64,000 bases of DNA. Source: Microsaccharimonas sp964523145 (lineage in GTDB: Bacteria; Patescibacteriota; Saccharimonadia; Saccharimonadales; Saccharimonadaceae). Location of the stretch: positions 88,889 through 152,888 of the forward strand of contig CAZFYB010000001.1 in NCBI GenBank assembly GCA_964523145.1, in the 5' to 3' direction. The translations under genes and the position numbers were made by a program. Under the pieces are notes generated by a model. It was given only the letters and a program-made list of their open reading frames with translations. It ran no database searches and was not told the origin of the DNA. This document shows positions 8,097-15,666 of the stretch, piece by piece. Position 1 is the first letter of the stretch; each line of letters starts with the position of its first letter.

Positions 8097-8360
8097 ATGA
8101 GTCGATCACTGAAAAAAGGTCCATTCGTAGACTTCAAGCTCGCTAAGAAAGTGGCGGCGCTAAGTCTTGAAGACCGTACAATTATTAAAACTTGGGCTCG
8201 TGCTAGCACGATTAGCCCAGAGATGGTAGGCCGTACTATTGCTGTGCACAACGGTAAAGTACACGTACCAGTACTCGTGAGCGAGAACATGGTTGGTCAC
8301 AAACTCGGTGAGTTTAGTCCAACCCGTAAGTTCCGTAAACACGGTGGAAAGGCTAAGTAA
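8097..8360 (+). CDS. rpsS: 30S ribosomal protein S19
   Basis: 87 aa. Begins MSRSLKKGPFVD and contains GHKLGEFSPTRKFRKHGGK, both diagnostic. It starts one base after rplB and overlaps the rplV start. Confidence 0.97.
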   Translation: MSRSLKKGPFVDFKLAKKVAALSLEDRTIIKTWARASTISPEMVGRTIAVHNGKVHVPVLVSENMVGHKLGEFSPTRKFRKHGGKAK

Positions 8361-8791
8361 TGGCTGAGGTTATAACTAACGTACGCGCATACGCAAAGGG
8401 TGTTGATGTTGCTCCACGTAAAGTGGGCCTCGTTGCCAGCCTTGTACGCGGCCGTTCGGTAGCTGATGCTATCGTTATCCTGAACCACACCCCTAAGCGT
8501 GCAGCTCGTCCCCTTATAAAGGTGATTGAAAGCGCTCAGGCAAACGCCGTAAACAACCACGGATTTGACGGAAAAACTTTGACAATTGCTACTCTTTCGG
8601 TAACAACAGGTGCTCGCCTCAAGCGATTTAAACCTGCGAGCCGTGGACGTGCGTTGCCATTCCAAAAGAAGTCAGCAAACATCTTGGTTGAAGTGACGGG
8701 TGAATTGAAACCTAAGAAAGCTCCAGCAAAGGCCGTAGAAGCTAAGGCTGAAGCGCCTGCTGCTAAAGCAGTGAAAGAGGAGAAGAAATAA
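8360..8791 (+). CDS. rplV: 50S ribosomal protein L22 with Ala/Lys tail
   Basis: 143 aa, against about 110 in most bacteria. Residues 1-115 are a normal L22 (APRKVGLVASLVRG, RPLIKVIESAQANA, tunnel-hairpin region RLKRFKPASRGRALPFQKKSA). The last ~28 residues are a low-complexity Ala/Lys/Glu tail. Overlaps the neighbouring genes by single bases. Confidence 0.96.
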   Translation: MAEVITNVRAYAKGVDVAPRKVGLVASLVRGRSVADAIVILNHTPKRAARPLIKVIESAQANAVNNHGFDGKTLTIATLSVTTGARLKRFKPASRGRALPFQKKSANILVEVTGELKPKKAPAKAVEAKAEAPAAKAVKEEKK

Positions 8792-9423
8792 TGGGACAGA
8801 AAGTAAATCCAATTAGTTTCCGTCTCCAGCTCCACAAGAACTGGGATTCACGATGGTTTGCTCATAAAAAAGACTTTTCTCGTCTTTTGATTGAAGATAT
8901 CAAGATTCGTGAAGCAATCGAGAAGCGATTTGAAAGTCGTCCAACGATCGCTCGAGTTGAAATCGAACGTTCAGCCAACCTAGTGACTGTTACTATTCAC
9001 ACCGCCAAAGCTGGTGTGGTGATTGGTCGTGGTGGTGCTGGTGTGACTGAACTAAAGGCTGATCTTGAAAAGATCGCCAGCCTTCCTGTACGTATTAACA
9101 TCGAAGAAGTAAAGCGACCCGATCTTAGCGCTAAATTGGTAGCTGAAAATATTGCCCACCAATTGCAACGCCGTTCAAACTTCCGCCGAGCTACTAAAAT
9201 GGCTGCACAAAACACTATGGCCGCTGGTGCTAAAGGTGTTCGTATCCAAGTTTCAGGCCGTTTGAATAACGCTGAAATGGCTCGCCGTGAAAAGGTAAGC
9301 GAAGGTTCAGTGCCGCTTCATACACTTCGTGCTGACATCGACTTTTACACTGCACGTGCGGCTATGCCGGGTGCTGGTATCGTTGGTGTTAAAGTATGGA
9401 TCTATAAGGGCGAAAGGAGCTAA
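8791..9423 (+). CDS. rpsC: 30S ribosomal protein S3
   Basis: 210 aa. N-terminal MGQKVNPISFRL, the KH domain with GVVIGRGGAGVTEL (GXXG loop) and the C-terminal domain GRLNNAEMARREKVSEGSVPLHTLRADIDF are all present. It forms part of the mRNA entry helicase. Confidence 0.98.
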   Translation: MGQKVNPISFRLQLHKNWDSRWFAHKKDFSRLLIEDIKIREAIEKRFESRPTIARVEIERSANLVTVTIHTAKAGVVIGRGGAGVTELKADLEKIASLPVRINIEEVKRPDLSAKLVAENIAHQLQRRSNFRRATKMAAQNTMAAGAKGVRIQVSGRLNNAEMARREKVSEGSVPLHTLRADIDFYTARAAMPGAGIVGVKVWIYKGERS

Positions 9424-9428
9424 TCGAT

Positions 9429-9842
9429 ATGTTGTTACCAAAGAAAACTAAGTATCGAAAAGTTCGCAAAGGCAAGAACGAAGGCGTCGCTACACGTGGC
9501 AACTATGTTGCGTTTGGTGACTTCGGTCTGCAATCACAGTCGAACAACGACATTACTTCACGCCAAATCGAAGCTTCACGTCAAGCGATGACCCGTCACA
9601 TTAAACGTGGTGGTAAAATCTGGATTCGTATCTTCCCTCACACTCCACGTACTCGTAAACCACAAGACGTGAAGATGGGGAGCGGTAAAGGTAACCCAGA
9701 ATTCTTCGTAGCCAAGGTGAAAGCCGGAACTGTGCTGTTTGAAATGAAGGGTGTTGACGAAGCCGTAGCCCGCGAGGCAATGCGCCTTGCAGCTAACAAG
9801 CTTCCTGTTAAAACCAAGTTCATTATGAAGGAGCAAGCGTAA
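9429..9842 (+). CDS. rplP: 50S ribosomal protein L16
   Basis: 137 aa, full length, with MLLPKKTKYRKVRKG at the start and IRIFPHTPRTRKPQDVKMGSGKG in the centre. It organises the A-site region of the large subunit. The stop overlaps rpmC. Confidence 0.97.
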   Translation: MLLPKKTKYRKVRKGKNEGVATRGNYVAFGDFGLQSQSNNDITSRQIEASRQAMTRHIKRGGKIWIRIFPHTPRTRKPQDVKMGSGKGNPEFFVAKVKAGTVLFEMKGVDEAVAREAMRLAANKLPVKTKFIMKEQA

Positions 9843-10066
9843 TGGCTGACGTAAAGAAATCAACGAAGGCTGTTGAAGTGAAAACACTTGAACAACTACA
9901 AGAAGAACTTGTGAAGCTTCAGGGTGAAAACCTTGAATCTCGCCGAAGTCACCGTTTAGGTGAATTGGTGAACCCACACGTTCTGACCGTTCAGCGCAAG
10001 GGAATTGCTCGATTGCACACCGCAATCGCCGCAGCTCACCGTGCAGCCGTAAAGGAGGATAAATAA
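9842..10066 (+). CDS. rpmC: 50S ribosomal protein L29
   Basis: 74 aa two-helix protein at the exit tunnel. The family pattern LEQLQEELVKLQ...RRSHRLGELVNPHVLTVQRKGIARLHT is visible. There is a short N-terminal Lys-rich extension. AAGGAGG precedes the next gene. Confidence 0.94.
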   Translation: MADVKKSTKAVEVKTLEQLQEELVKLQGENLESRRSHRLGELVNPHVLTVQRKGIARLHTAIAAAHRAAVKEDK

Positions 10067-10067
10067 T

Positions 10068-10343
10068 ATGGCAAAAACATTGACTGGTATTGTCACCTCT
10101 GATAAGGCTGACAAAACCATTACTCTCACGGTCACAAGCCGTGAAACACACCCACTCTACGGTAAACAGTATTCTGTGACCCGTAAGTACATTGCTCATG
10201 ATGAAAACAACGATGCTCACATGGGCGACCGCGTGACGGTTGCTGAAACACGACCAATCTCAAAGCGTAAATTCTTTAGCTTGGTTTCTGTTGACGAACG
10301 CTCACATGGTTCGATCGAACTTAAGAGTGAGGAGGATGCATAA
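10068..10343 (+). CDS. rpsQ: 30S ribosomal protein S17
   Basis: 91 aa OB-fold protein. TLTGIVTSDKADKTITLTV and AHMGDRVTVAETRPISKRKFFSLV are the family signatures. It starts one base after rpmC and overlaps the rplN start. Confidence 0.96.
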   Translation: MAKTLTGIVTSDKADKTITLTVTSRETHPLYGKQYSVTRKYIAHDENNDAHMGDRVTVAETRPISKRKFFSLVSVDERSHGSIELKSEEDA

Positions 10344-10711
10344 TGATCCAACAAGAATCACGACTTAAGGTTACCGACAACAGTGGAGCAAAGGAAATTC
10401 TTTGTATCCGTGTTCTTGGTGGTACCGGGCGCCGCTATGCTCACATTGGTGACACTATTGTTGCAACGGTGAAAGAAGCAAACCCAACTGGTGCCGTTAA
10501 AAAGAAATCTGTCGTTAAGGCTGTAGTGGTTCGTACGAAGAACCAAATCAAGCGTAAAGACGGCAGCACCATTAGCTTTGACGATAATGCAGCAGTTATT
10601 ATTAACGATGACAAGTCTCCAAAGGGAACTCGTGTGTTCGGCCCAGTGCCGCGCGAACTTCGTGACCTTGGATACGCTAAAATTATTAGCCTTGCGCCGG
10701 AGGTACTCTAG
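10343..10711 (+). CDS. rplN: 50S ribosomal protein L14
   Basis: 122 aa, full length. MIQQESRLKVTDNSGAKE at the N-terminus and GTRVFGPVPRELRD near the end are diagnostic. It forms intersubunit bridges. Confidence 0.98.
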   Translation: MIQQESRLKVTDNSGAKEILCIRVLGGTGRRYAHIGDTIVATVKEANPTGAVKKKSVVKAVVVRTKNQIKRKDGSTISFDDNAAVIINDDKSPKGTRVFGPVPRELRDLGYAKIISLAPEVL

Positions 10712-10712
10712 T

Positions 10713-11042
10713 ATGCCAAACGTTAAACGTATTAAAAAAGGTGACACGGTAAAGTTTATTAGTGGTGCAAACAAAGGCACAACCGGTAAAGTTCTTGCAG
10801 TAAACACAAAAGACCAATCTGCGCTTGTAGAAGGTGTTGGTCTTAAGCACCGTCACATTAAACCAAGCCAACTGAACCCACGTGGTGGTCACAAAGATAT
10901 TCACGTTCCTACACCTTTGCATAAGCTTGCTGTAGTGATCGATGAAAAAACTGGCAAGACCAGCCGAGTTGGATTTATTAAAAACGCTGACGGCGACACT
11001 ACCCGTGTTGCTCGCCAAGCTAACAGTAAGGAGATCAAATAA
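10713..11042 (+). CDS. rplX: 50S ribosomal protein L24
   Basis: 109 aa. The start is the ATG at 10713 with GGAGG upstream; the frame extends further 5' inside rplN but that part has no L24 similarity. The KOW motif KKGDTVKFISGANKGTTGKVL and HIKPSQLNPRGGH are visible. It is an early assembly protein. Confidence 0.96.
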   Translation: MPNVKRIKKGDTVKFISGANKGTTGKVLAVNTKDQSALVEGVGLKHRHIKPSQLNPRGGHKDIHVPTPLHKLAVVIDEKTGKTSRVGFIKNADGDTTRVARQANSKEIK

Positions 11043-11626
11043 TGGCTAATAAACCAGCTACTATTACCGCTCCTCGCCTGAAAGCCTTGTACAATTCTAC
11101 AATTGTTAAGGAACTTCAAGCCGAACTCGGTCTCTCAAATGTGCACGAAGTGCCAAAACTTGAGAAAATTGTGGTCAGCGCGGGAATCGGTAAGAACAAA
11201 GACGATAAGCATCACTACGAAGCTGTTCGTAACACGATTATCAAAGTAACCGGCCAATCACCAGTTGACCGCATGGCGAAAAAATCTATTGCAGGTTTCA
11301 AGATCCGTGCTGGTATGAACCGCGTTGGTATTAACGTTACCCTTCGTGGTAGCCGTATGTACGAATTCCTCGACCGTCTTGTAAACGTGACACTCCCACG
11401 TGTCCGTGACTTTCACGGTGTTGGTGCGAAAAGCTTTGACATGGGCGGTAACTTTAACTTGGGTCTTAACGACCAATCGGTTTTCCCAGAGCTTACCTTT
11501 GAAGAAACGCAGCACGTTCACGGCCTTCAGATAACATTTGTTATCAAAGCCGGTAACAAGCAAGCAAGCCGCGCTCTTCTTGAAAAGTTCGGTATGCCGT
11601 TCGAGAAAGAAGGGGGAATTCGATAA
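11042..11626 (+). CDS. rplE: 50S ribosomal protein L5
   Basis: 194 aa, full length. Contains VPKLEKIVVSAGIG, GQSPVDRMAKKSIAGFKIRAG and RVRDFHGVGAKSFDMGGNFNLG. It contacts 5S rRNA and the P-site tRNA. The stop overlaps rpsN. Confidence 0.98.
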   Translation: MANKPATITAPRLKALYNSTIVKELQAELGLSNVHEVPKLEKIVVSAGIGKNKDDKHHYEAVRNTIIKVTGQSPVDRMAKKSIAGFKIRAGMNRVGINVTLRGSRMYEFLDRLVNVTLPRVRDFHGVGAKSFDMGGNFNLGLNDQSVFPELTFEETQHVHGLQITFVIKAGNKQASRALLEKFGMPFEKEGGIR

Positions 11627-11895
11627 TGGCTAAAACATCTGCTGTCGTACGCGACCTTAAGCGACAAAAAATGATTCAGAAATACGCTGCAAAGCGAGCT
11701 GAACTCAAAGAACTTGGTGACCTAGAAGGTTTGGCTAAACTGCCACTTAACAGCTCACCAACACGATGGAAAAACCGTGATGCACTCCATGGACGCCCTC
11801 GTGGTTACATGCGCCGATTCGGTTTGAGCCGTATTAACTTCCGTGAAAAAGCATCAAAGGGACAAATCCCTGGTATTACTAAGAGTAGTTGGTAG
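11626..11895 (+). CDS. rpsN: 30S ribosomal protein S14, zinc-free type
   Basis: 89 aa long form. The C-terminal core RDALHGRPRGYMRRFGLSRINFREKA is typical. No cysteines are present, so the CXXC zinc ribbon of the short form is absent. A GGAAAGGAAACG site precedes the next gene. Confidence 0.97.
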   Translation: MAKTSAVVRDLKRQKMIQKYAAKRAELKELGDLEGLAKLPLNSSPTRWKNRDALHGRPRGYMRRFGLSRINFREKASKGQIPGITKSSW

Positions 11896-11910
11896 GAAAG
11901 GAAACGAAAT

Positions 11911-12312
11911 ATGTCATTACAATCAACTGACCCAATCGCTGACCTACTAACTCGTATTCGTAACGCAGTTATGGTTGGTAAAAACGAAATCACTGTTCCT
12001 TCAAGCAAAATTAAGGTAGTCGTTGCTAAAGAGCTGAAAAAAGCTGGCTACGTTACCGGCGTTAAGGTTGAAGCGGGCAAGCCACGTGATATTTTAACTG
12101 TCACCATTAACGAACCTGGTGAGAACTCAACTATTAACGAGATCAAACGACTCTCTAAGCCTGGACGCCGCGTGTACGTAAGTGCCGCTGACATCCCTAA
12201 GGTAAAGAGTGGACGTGGAATTGTTTTAGTAAGTACTTCTAAGGGAGTTGTTACTGGCGATGAAGCTAAGAAGCAGAAGCTTGGTGGGGAATTACTTCTT
12301 CAAGTATTCTAG
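11911..12312 (+). CDS. rpsH: 30S ribosomal protein S8
   Basis: 133 aa with DPIADLLTRIRNA at the N-terminus and the C-terminal VSTSKGVVTGDEAKKQKLGGELL. In E. coli S8 represses the spc operon. Here the operon stops directly after rpsH at a terminator, and rplF has its own promoter and leader. Confidence 0.98.
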   Translation: MSLQSTDPIADLLTRIRNAVMVGKNEITVPSSKIKVVVAKELKKAGYVTGVKVEAGKPRDILTVTINEPGENSTINEIKRLSKPGRRVYVSAADIPKVKSGRGIVLVSTSKGVVTGDEAKKQKLGGELLLQVF

Positions 12313-12328
12313 TTAACTAGTGAATTTA

Positions 12329-12357
12329 AAAAGAACCTCGTTGCGAGGTTCTTTTTA
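12329..12357 (+). terminator. Bidirectional terminator after rpsH
   Basis: The stem AAAAGAACCTCG with its complement, a 3-base loop and a T-run. It also suits the converging 12372-12995 gene. Confidence 0.9.
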
Positions 12358-12371
12358 TTATTGAAATGTTA

Positions 12372-12995
12372 TTATGAATCAACTGGTCGTGACGCGTAGT
12401 CACTTATCCAAAGGGCAGTTTGAAGGAGGGCTTCGCCCTCTTTACTTAGCTCTGTGACCATATCTGCACTTACTAAGCGATTATCTCTAGGTATCTTTTG
12501 TATTGGAACAATAAAGTTAGAGAAGTGTAAAATTATATGACCAAATCTTGTAGCTTGTTTGTCATCAAGTATATTCTGCAAAGTATCTACATCTGCTCCA
12601 ATAAGTTCAGCAAAAGGTTCAATAGGGTAAGTGCCGCCCCCGAATCCAGAGGGGTGTTCACTAAACCTTAATCCGTTACTGTTATCTAGCGGCTCAAGAC
12701 CTAATATTTCCTGCTCAAATTCACGCTGGACTTCATACTGATCTTTTTCGGTTCGTTCTCTTCCGAAGAATACATCAGCACCAACACTCGTATAACCTAT
12801 TGCCTGTTTGACAGCAAACACTCCTATTCCGGTAATTGGATAGCGATTTTGTAAATCGCGAATATACTCTCTCGTGTCTCTGGACGGATTATCCAAAAAT
12901 AAATTATTGGTTATTTCGAGACGTTGACTTGGTTGCCAAGGCAACGGAAGAATTGGGTGGTTGAGTATTCCCTCTGGTGGAGATAGTTTTTTCAT
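12372..12995 (-). CDS. Hypothetical protein inserted in the ribosomal cluster
   Basis: About 207 aa, family not recognised. Soluble, with mixed alpha/beta composition, many aromatic residues and no clear catalytic motif. It contains FGGGTYPIEPFAELIG and a middle Glu-rich helix. The start is taken at MKKLSPP (12995) because a TAATGT box lies 8 bases upstream, which would give a leaderless message; an earlier ATG at 13007 is possible. It sits between rpsH and rplF on the other strand, splitting the spc operon. Confidence 0.55.
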   Translation of the reverse strand: MKKLSPPEGILNHPILPLPWQPSQRLEITNNLFLDNPSRDTREYIRDLQNRYPITGIGVFAVKQAIGYTSVGADVFFGRERTEKDQYEVQREFEQEILGLEPLDNSNGLRFSEHPSGFGGGTYPIEPFAELIGADVDTLQNILDDKQATRFGHIILHFSNFIVPIQKIPRDNRLVSADMVTELSKEGEALLQTALWISDYASRPVDS

Positions 12996-13095
12996 ATCAC
13001 AATACATTAGCCTAATTGCAGTGATGAAGCAAGCATGAGCTTTGATGCACGATTATGAAACTCTCTTTGAAAAGAATAGATGCAGTGTCCAATAG

Positions 13096-13124
13096 TTGAT
13101 TTTCGACCCCATATATGCTACTAT
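13096..13124 (+). promoter_or_regulatory. Promoter of the rplF-rplO operon
   Basis: TTGATT (13096-13101) and TACTAT (13119-13124) with a 17-base spacer. Confidence 0.6.
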
Positions 13125-13140
13125 TATCTAGATATAAATT

Positions 13141-13221
13141 GCGAGTGAAATCTGTGGAGATTTTGCGCTCACCATTACTATTTGTAATGTGAAAGCACAA
13201 AAACAAAAACTCTTCACTCGT
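13141..13221 (+). promoter_or_regulatory. Structured leader of rplF operon
   Basis: GCGAGTGAA (13141-13149) pairs with TTCACTCGT (13213-13221). Inside lies a second long imperfect hairpin, with TTTGCGCT and CACCATTAC on the left arm and GTAATGTG and AGCACAAA on the right arm, around a TATTT loop. The position just before the ribosome-binding site suggests translational feedback by a product of the operon; the regulator is unknown. Confidence 0.6.
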
Positions 13222-13244
13222 GCCATAAAAGAATGGAATAGATC

Positions 13245-13778
13245 ATGAGTCGAATCGGAAAACTACCAATTCAAATTCCCTCAGGCGTGACAATCACGGT
13301 CGCTGATGATGCTATTACTGTTGTAGGCCCTAAAGGTCAACTAGTAGTACCGCATCTCTCTGACGTAACTGTTACTCTCGAGGACGGCAACGCTATTGTT
13401 ACTCGTAACGATGACGAGCGTATTGCTAAGGCGCAACACGGCCTACAACGTGCACTTCTTAACAACGCCGTAGAAGGCGTTACTAAAGCTTTTGAGAAGA
13501 AGCTTGAAGTTAATGGCGTTGGTTTCCGTGTAAACGGTGGCGGGCGCGAAATCGAGATGGCCCTTGGGTTCTCTCACCCAGTTAAGTACAGCGCTCGTGA
13601 GGGTGTTGAACTTGAAGTAAATAAAATGGAAATCACTGTTCGTGGTATCGACAAACAAATGGTTGGTCAAACTGCAGCTGAAATTCGTTCACTGAAGAAA
13701 CCTGAACCCTACAAGGGCAAGGGTATTAAATATGCTGATGAAGTGGTGCTTCGAAAAGCAGGAAAGGCTGGTAAGTAA
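13245..13778 (+). CDS. rplF: 50S ribosomal protein L6
   Basis: 177 aa with the start MSRIGKLPIQIPSGV and the C-terminal signature PEPYKGKGIKYADEVVLRKAGKAGK. First gene of its own unit. Confidence 0.98.
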   Translation: MSRIGKLPIQIPSGVTITVADDAITVVGPKGQLVVPHLSDVTVTLEDGNAIVTRNDDERIAKAQHGLQRALLNNAVEGVTKAFEKKLEVNGVGFRVNGGGREIEMALGFSHPVKYSAREGVELEVNKMEITVRGIDKQMVGQTAAEIRSLKKPEPYKGKGIKYADEVVLRKAGKAGK

Positions 13779-13780
13779 TT

Positions 13781-14134
13781 ATGAGCACTCTTGATAAAAA
13801 AGTTCTCAACCGTACCCTGCGTTCTGCTCGTGTGCGTGCAAAAGTTAGTGGTACTACTGAACGACCTCGTCTTACGGTAAGTATCAGTAACAAGCACGTC
13901 AGCGCTCAGCTCATTGATGATGTAAAGCATCAAACTGTTGCCGCCGCGACTACTGTTGGTACAAAGCAAACTGGCAGCATTGCTGAACAAGCTGCCCTTA
14001 TCGGTGCAGAAATTGCAAAGAAAGCTAAGAAAGCAAAAGTAACCGCAGTTGTATTCGACCGTAACGGCCGTCAATACGCTAAGCGACTTGCTGCACTTGC
14101 TGACGCGGCTCGTAAAGAAGGACTGGAGTTCTAA
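13781..14134 (+). CDS. rplR: 50S ribosomal protein L18
   Basis: 117 aa, 5S rRNA-binding protein. RPRLTVSISNKHVSAQLIDD and VVFDRNGRQYAKRLAALADAAR are typical. Two bases separate it from rplF and it ends just before rpsE. Confidence 0.96.
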   Translation: MSTLDKKVLNRTLRSARVRAKVSGTTERPRLTVSISNKHVSAQLIDDVKHQTVAAATTVGTKQTGSIAEQAALIGAEIAKKAKKAKVTAVVFDRNGRQYAKRLAALADAARKEGLEF

Positions 14135-14135
14135 T

Positions 14136-14720
14136 ATGGCTGAAGTACAACGAAACAATAACAATCGTGGTGGACGCCGTGACCAAGCTCCGGCTGAGCC
14201 AAAACAGTTCGAAGAACTCGTTATTAACATCGACCGTGTCTCACGTGTAGTAAAAGGTGGGCGCCGTTTCCGCTTTAAGGCACTTGTTGTCGTAGGTGAC
14301 CGCAAAAACAAGGTAGGTGTTGGTGTTGCCAAAGGTGCAGACGTGCAAAGCGCTGTGCAAAAAGCAACTGATGTCGCGAAAAAGACGATGATTACTATTC
14401 CTGTCGTAAATGAAACAATTCCTCATGACATCGAAATTAAGTTTTCTGGTGCGCGAGTACTCCTTAAGCCAGCTGCGCCTGGTACCGGTATTATTGCTGG
14501 TGGTGTGGTTCGTTCAATTATCGGTGTTACCGGTATTCGTAACCTTCTTTCTAAGTCACTTAACTCAACCAACAAGGTGAACATTGCGTATGCAACTGTT
14601 GAAGCACTTCGGAGCCTCGTACCTCGTGAAGAATGGTTAAATGCACCAAAGAAGAAAACTGCAAAACCAGCGGCTGAAAAAGCAGCTGAACCTGCAGCCG
14701 AAACAGTGGAGGCAAAATAA
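14136..14720 (+). CDS. rpsE: 30S ribosomal protein S5
   Basis: 194 aa. The start at the ATG 14136 (MAEVQRNN) is supported by GGAG upstream. The S5 core VSRVVKGGRRFRFKALVVVGDRKNKVGVGVAKG and AGGVVRSIIGVTGIRNLLSKSLNSTNKVN is complete. The C-terminus has an Ala/Glu/Lys low-complexity tail. The stop overlaps rplO, so no rpmD (L30) gene lies between. Confidence 0.97.
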   Translation: MAEVQRNNNNRGGRRDQAPAEPKQFEELVINIDRVSRVVKGGRRFRFKALVVVGDRKNKVGVGVAKGADVQSAVQKATDVAKKTMITIPVVNETIPHDIEIKFSGARVLLKPAAPGTGIIAGGVVRSIIGVTGIRNLLSKSLNSTNKVNIAYATVEALRSLVPREEWLNAPKKKTAKPAAEKAAEPAAETVEAK

Positions 14721-15202
14721 TGACTAAATACAACGAACTTCAAATTGAAGCTAACAAAGATCGCAAGCGAGTTGGCCGTGGTATTGCTGCTGGACAAGGT
14801 AAAACTGCCGGTCGTGGTACAAAGGGTCAAGGCGCACGTACTGGTAAGAAGTTAGGTGTAATGTTTGCCGGTGGGCAACGTTCACTTACTGCTGCTGTGC
14901 CTAAGGCGCGTGGGTTTAAGAGCCTTCGTACTCCTGCTCAAGTAGTGTACCTTGATCACTTGAACGCTTTTGCCGGTAAAACAGTTGATCACTTCAGCTT
15001 GTTTGAGGCTGGTTACATTGCAACGCCTTTCCACACGGTTAAGATTATTAGCCGTGGTGAACTGAGCGAAAAGGTAACTCTTAAGGTTTCAGGTGCAAGT
15101 AAAAGTGTTGTTGCCGCTGTTGAAAAAGCTGGTGGAACATTCGAAAAGACTCCTGTGCCACTTCAAAAGAGCACAAAAGAAGCTGAAGCTACTGATAAGT
15201 AA
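14720..15202 (+). CDS. rplO: 50S ribosomal protein L15
   Basis: 160 aa. The N-terminal Gly-rich part KRVGRGIAAGQGKTAGRGTKGQGAR and the C-terminal globular part are present. The terminator after it separates it from secY, which in most bacteria would be co-transcribed. Confidence 0.96.
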   Translation: MTKYNELQIEANKDRKRVGRGIAAGQGKTAGRGTKGQGARTGKKLGVMFAGGQRSLTAAVPKARGFKSLRTPAQVVYLDHLNAFAGKTVDHFSLFEAGYIATPFHTVKIISRGELSEKVTLKVSGASKSVVAAVEKAGGTFEKTPVPLQKSTKEAEATDK

Positions 15203-15216
15203 GCGAACTTTTTATA

Positions 15217-15249
15217 AAATAAGACCTCATAGTTGGGGTCTTATTTTTT
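15217..15249 (+). terminator. Terminator after rplO
   Basis: Stem AAATAAGACC with GGGTCTTATTT (one G-T pair), followed by a T-run. Confidence 0.9.
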
Positions 15250-15310
15250 ATTATGAAATTACATTACCCCTGTTGATGTTTACACATAAGCGGTATTATG
15301 TTTAAATCTA

Positions 15311-15339
15311 TTGACAATATGGCAATAAAGTAGTATAAT
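15311..15339 (+). promoter_or_regulatory. Consensus promoter of the small RNA gene before secY
   Basis: TTGACA (15311-15316) and TATAAT (15334-15339) are both perfect consensus boxes with the ideal 17-base spacer. This is one of the two strongest promoters in the window. Confidence 0.85.
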
Positions 15340-15345
15340 GAAAAC

Positions 15346-15582
15346 ATTCAATCAGACGGGGAGTCTGAGCGAAGACTGGGGAAGATGGAAAAACAGGGAA
15401 TTGTTCACCGCGGATCGTGGGGAACGATCCCCCGTGTGAACCACCTTGAGCATGGCATGGGGATGCCTGAGTGCTCGAGAAAATATTCCCTTACCGGGGT
15501 TCCAGATATGATGATGCCTTGCGCTCACTCTGTCTGGAACTCCGGTTCCACCCAAGCCACTCAGAAATGAGTGGCTATTTTC
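15346..15582 (+). ncRNA. Small RNA with repeated GGGGA-loop hairpins, about 237 nt
   Basis: A free-standing transcription unit with consensus promoter, no open frame worth calling and its own terminator. GGGGA occurs at 15358, 15378, 15419 and 15459, three of them as hairpin loops: CAGAC/GTCTG, GGATCGT/ACGATCC extended by GTTCAC/GTGAAC, and GGCAT/ATGCC inside GAGCA/TGCTC. A GGGAAT/ATTCCC stem (15396 and 15485 region) encloses the two central hairpins. A further stem pairs CCGGGGTTCCAGA with TCTGGAACTCCGG. It is not tmRNA, RNase P RNA or SRP RNA as judged by missing signature sequences. Repeated GGA-type loops recall CsrA/RsmA-sequestering RNAs, but no CsrA is seen here. Confidence 0.75.
15555..15582 (+). 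terminator. Terminator of the small RNA
   Basis: AGCCACTCA/TGAGTGGCT with a GAAA loop, then ATTTTC. Confidence 0.88.
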
Positions 15583-15666
15583 ATGCTCAGTTATAGCTAA
15601 CACTATAGTTTGTGTAGTATAATCAGAAGCAATTGCCATTAACTTTGGGGTAGACAGAAAAGACTG

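Noticed and set aside
15346..15582. Could this RNA be tmRNA, RNase P RNA, SRP RNA or 6S?
   Set aside because: No tRNA-like ends, no GAGGAAAGTCC-type RNase P core, and no GGAAGCAGCC-type SRP loop. Multiple hairpins do not give the single open rod of 6S RNA. Kept as an unassigned RNA.
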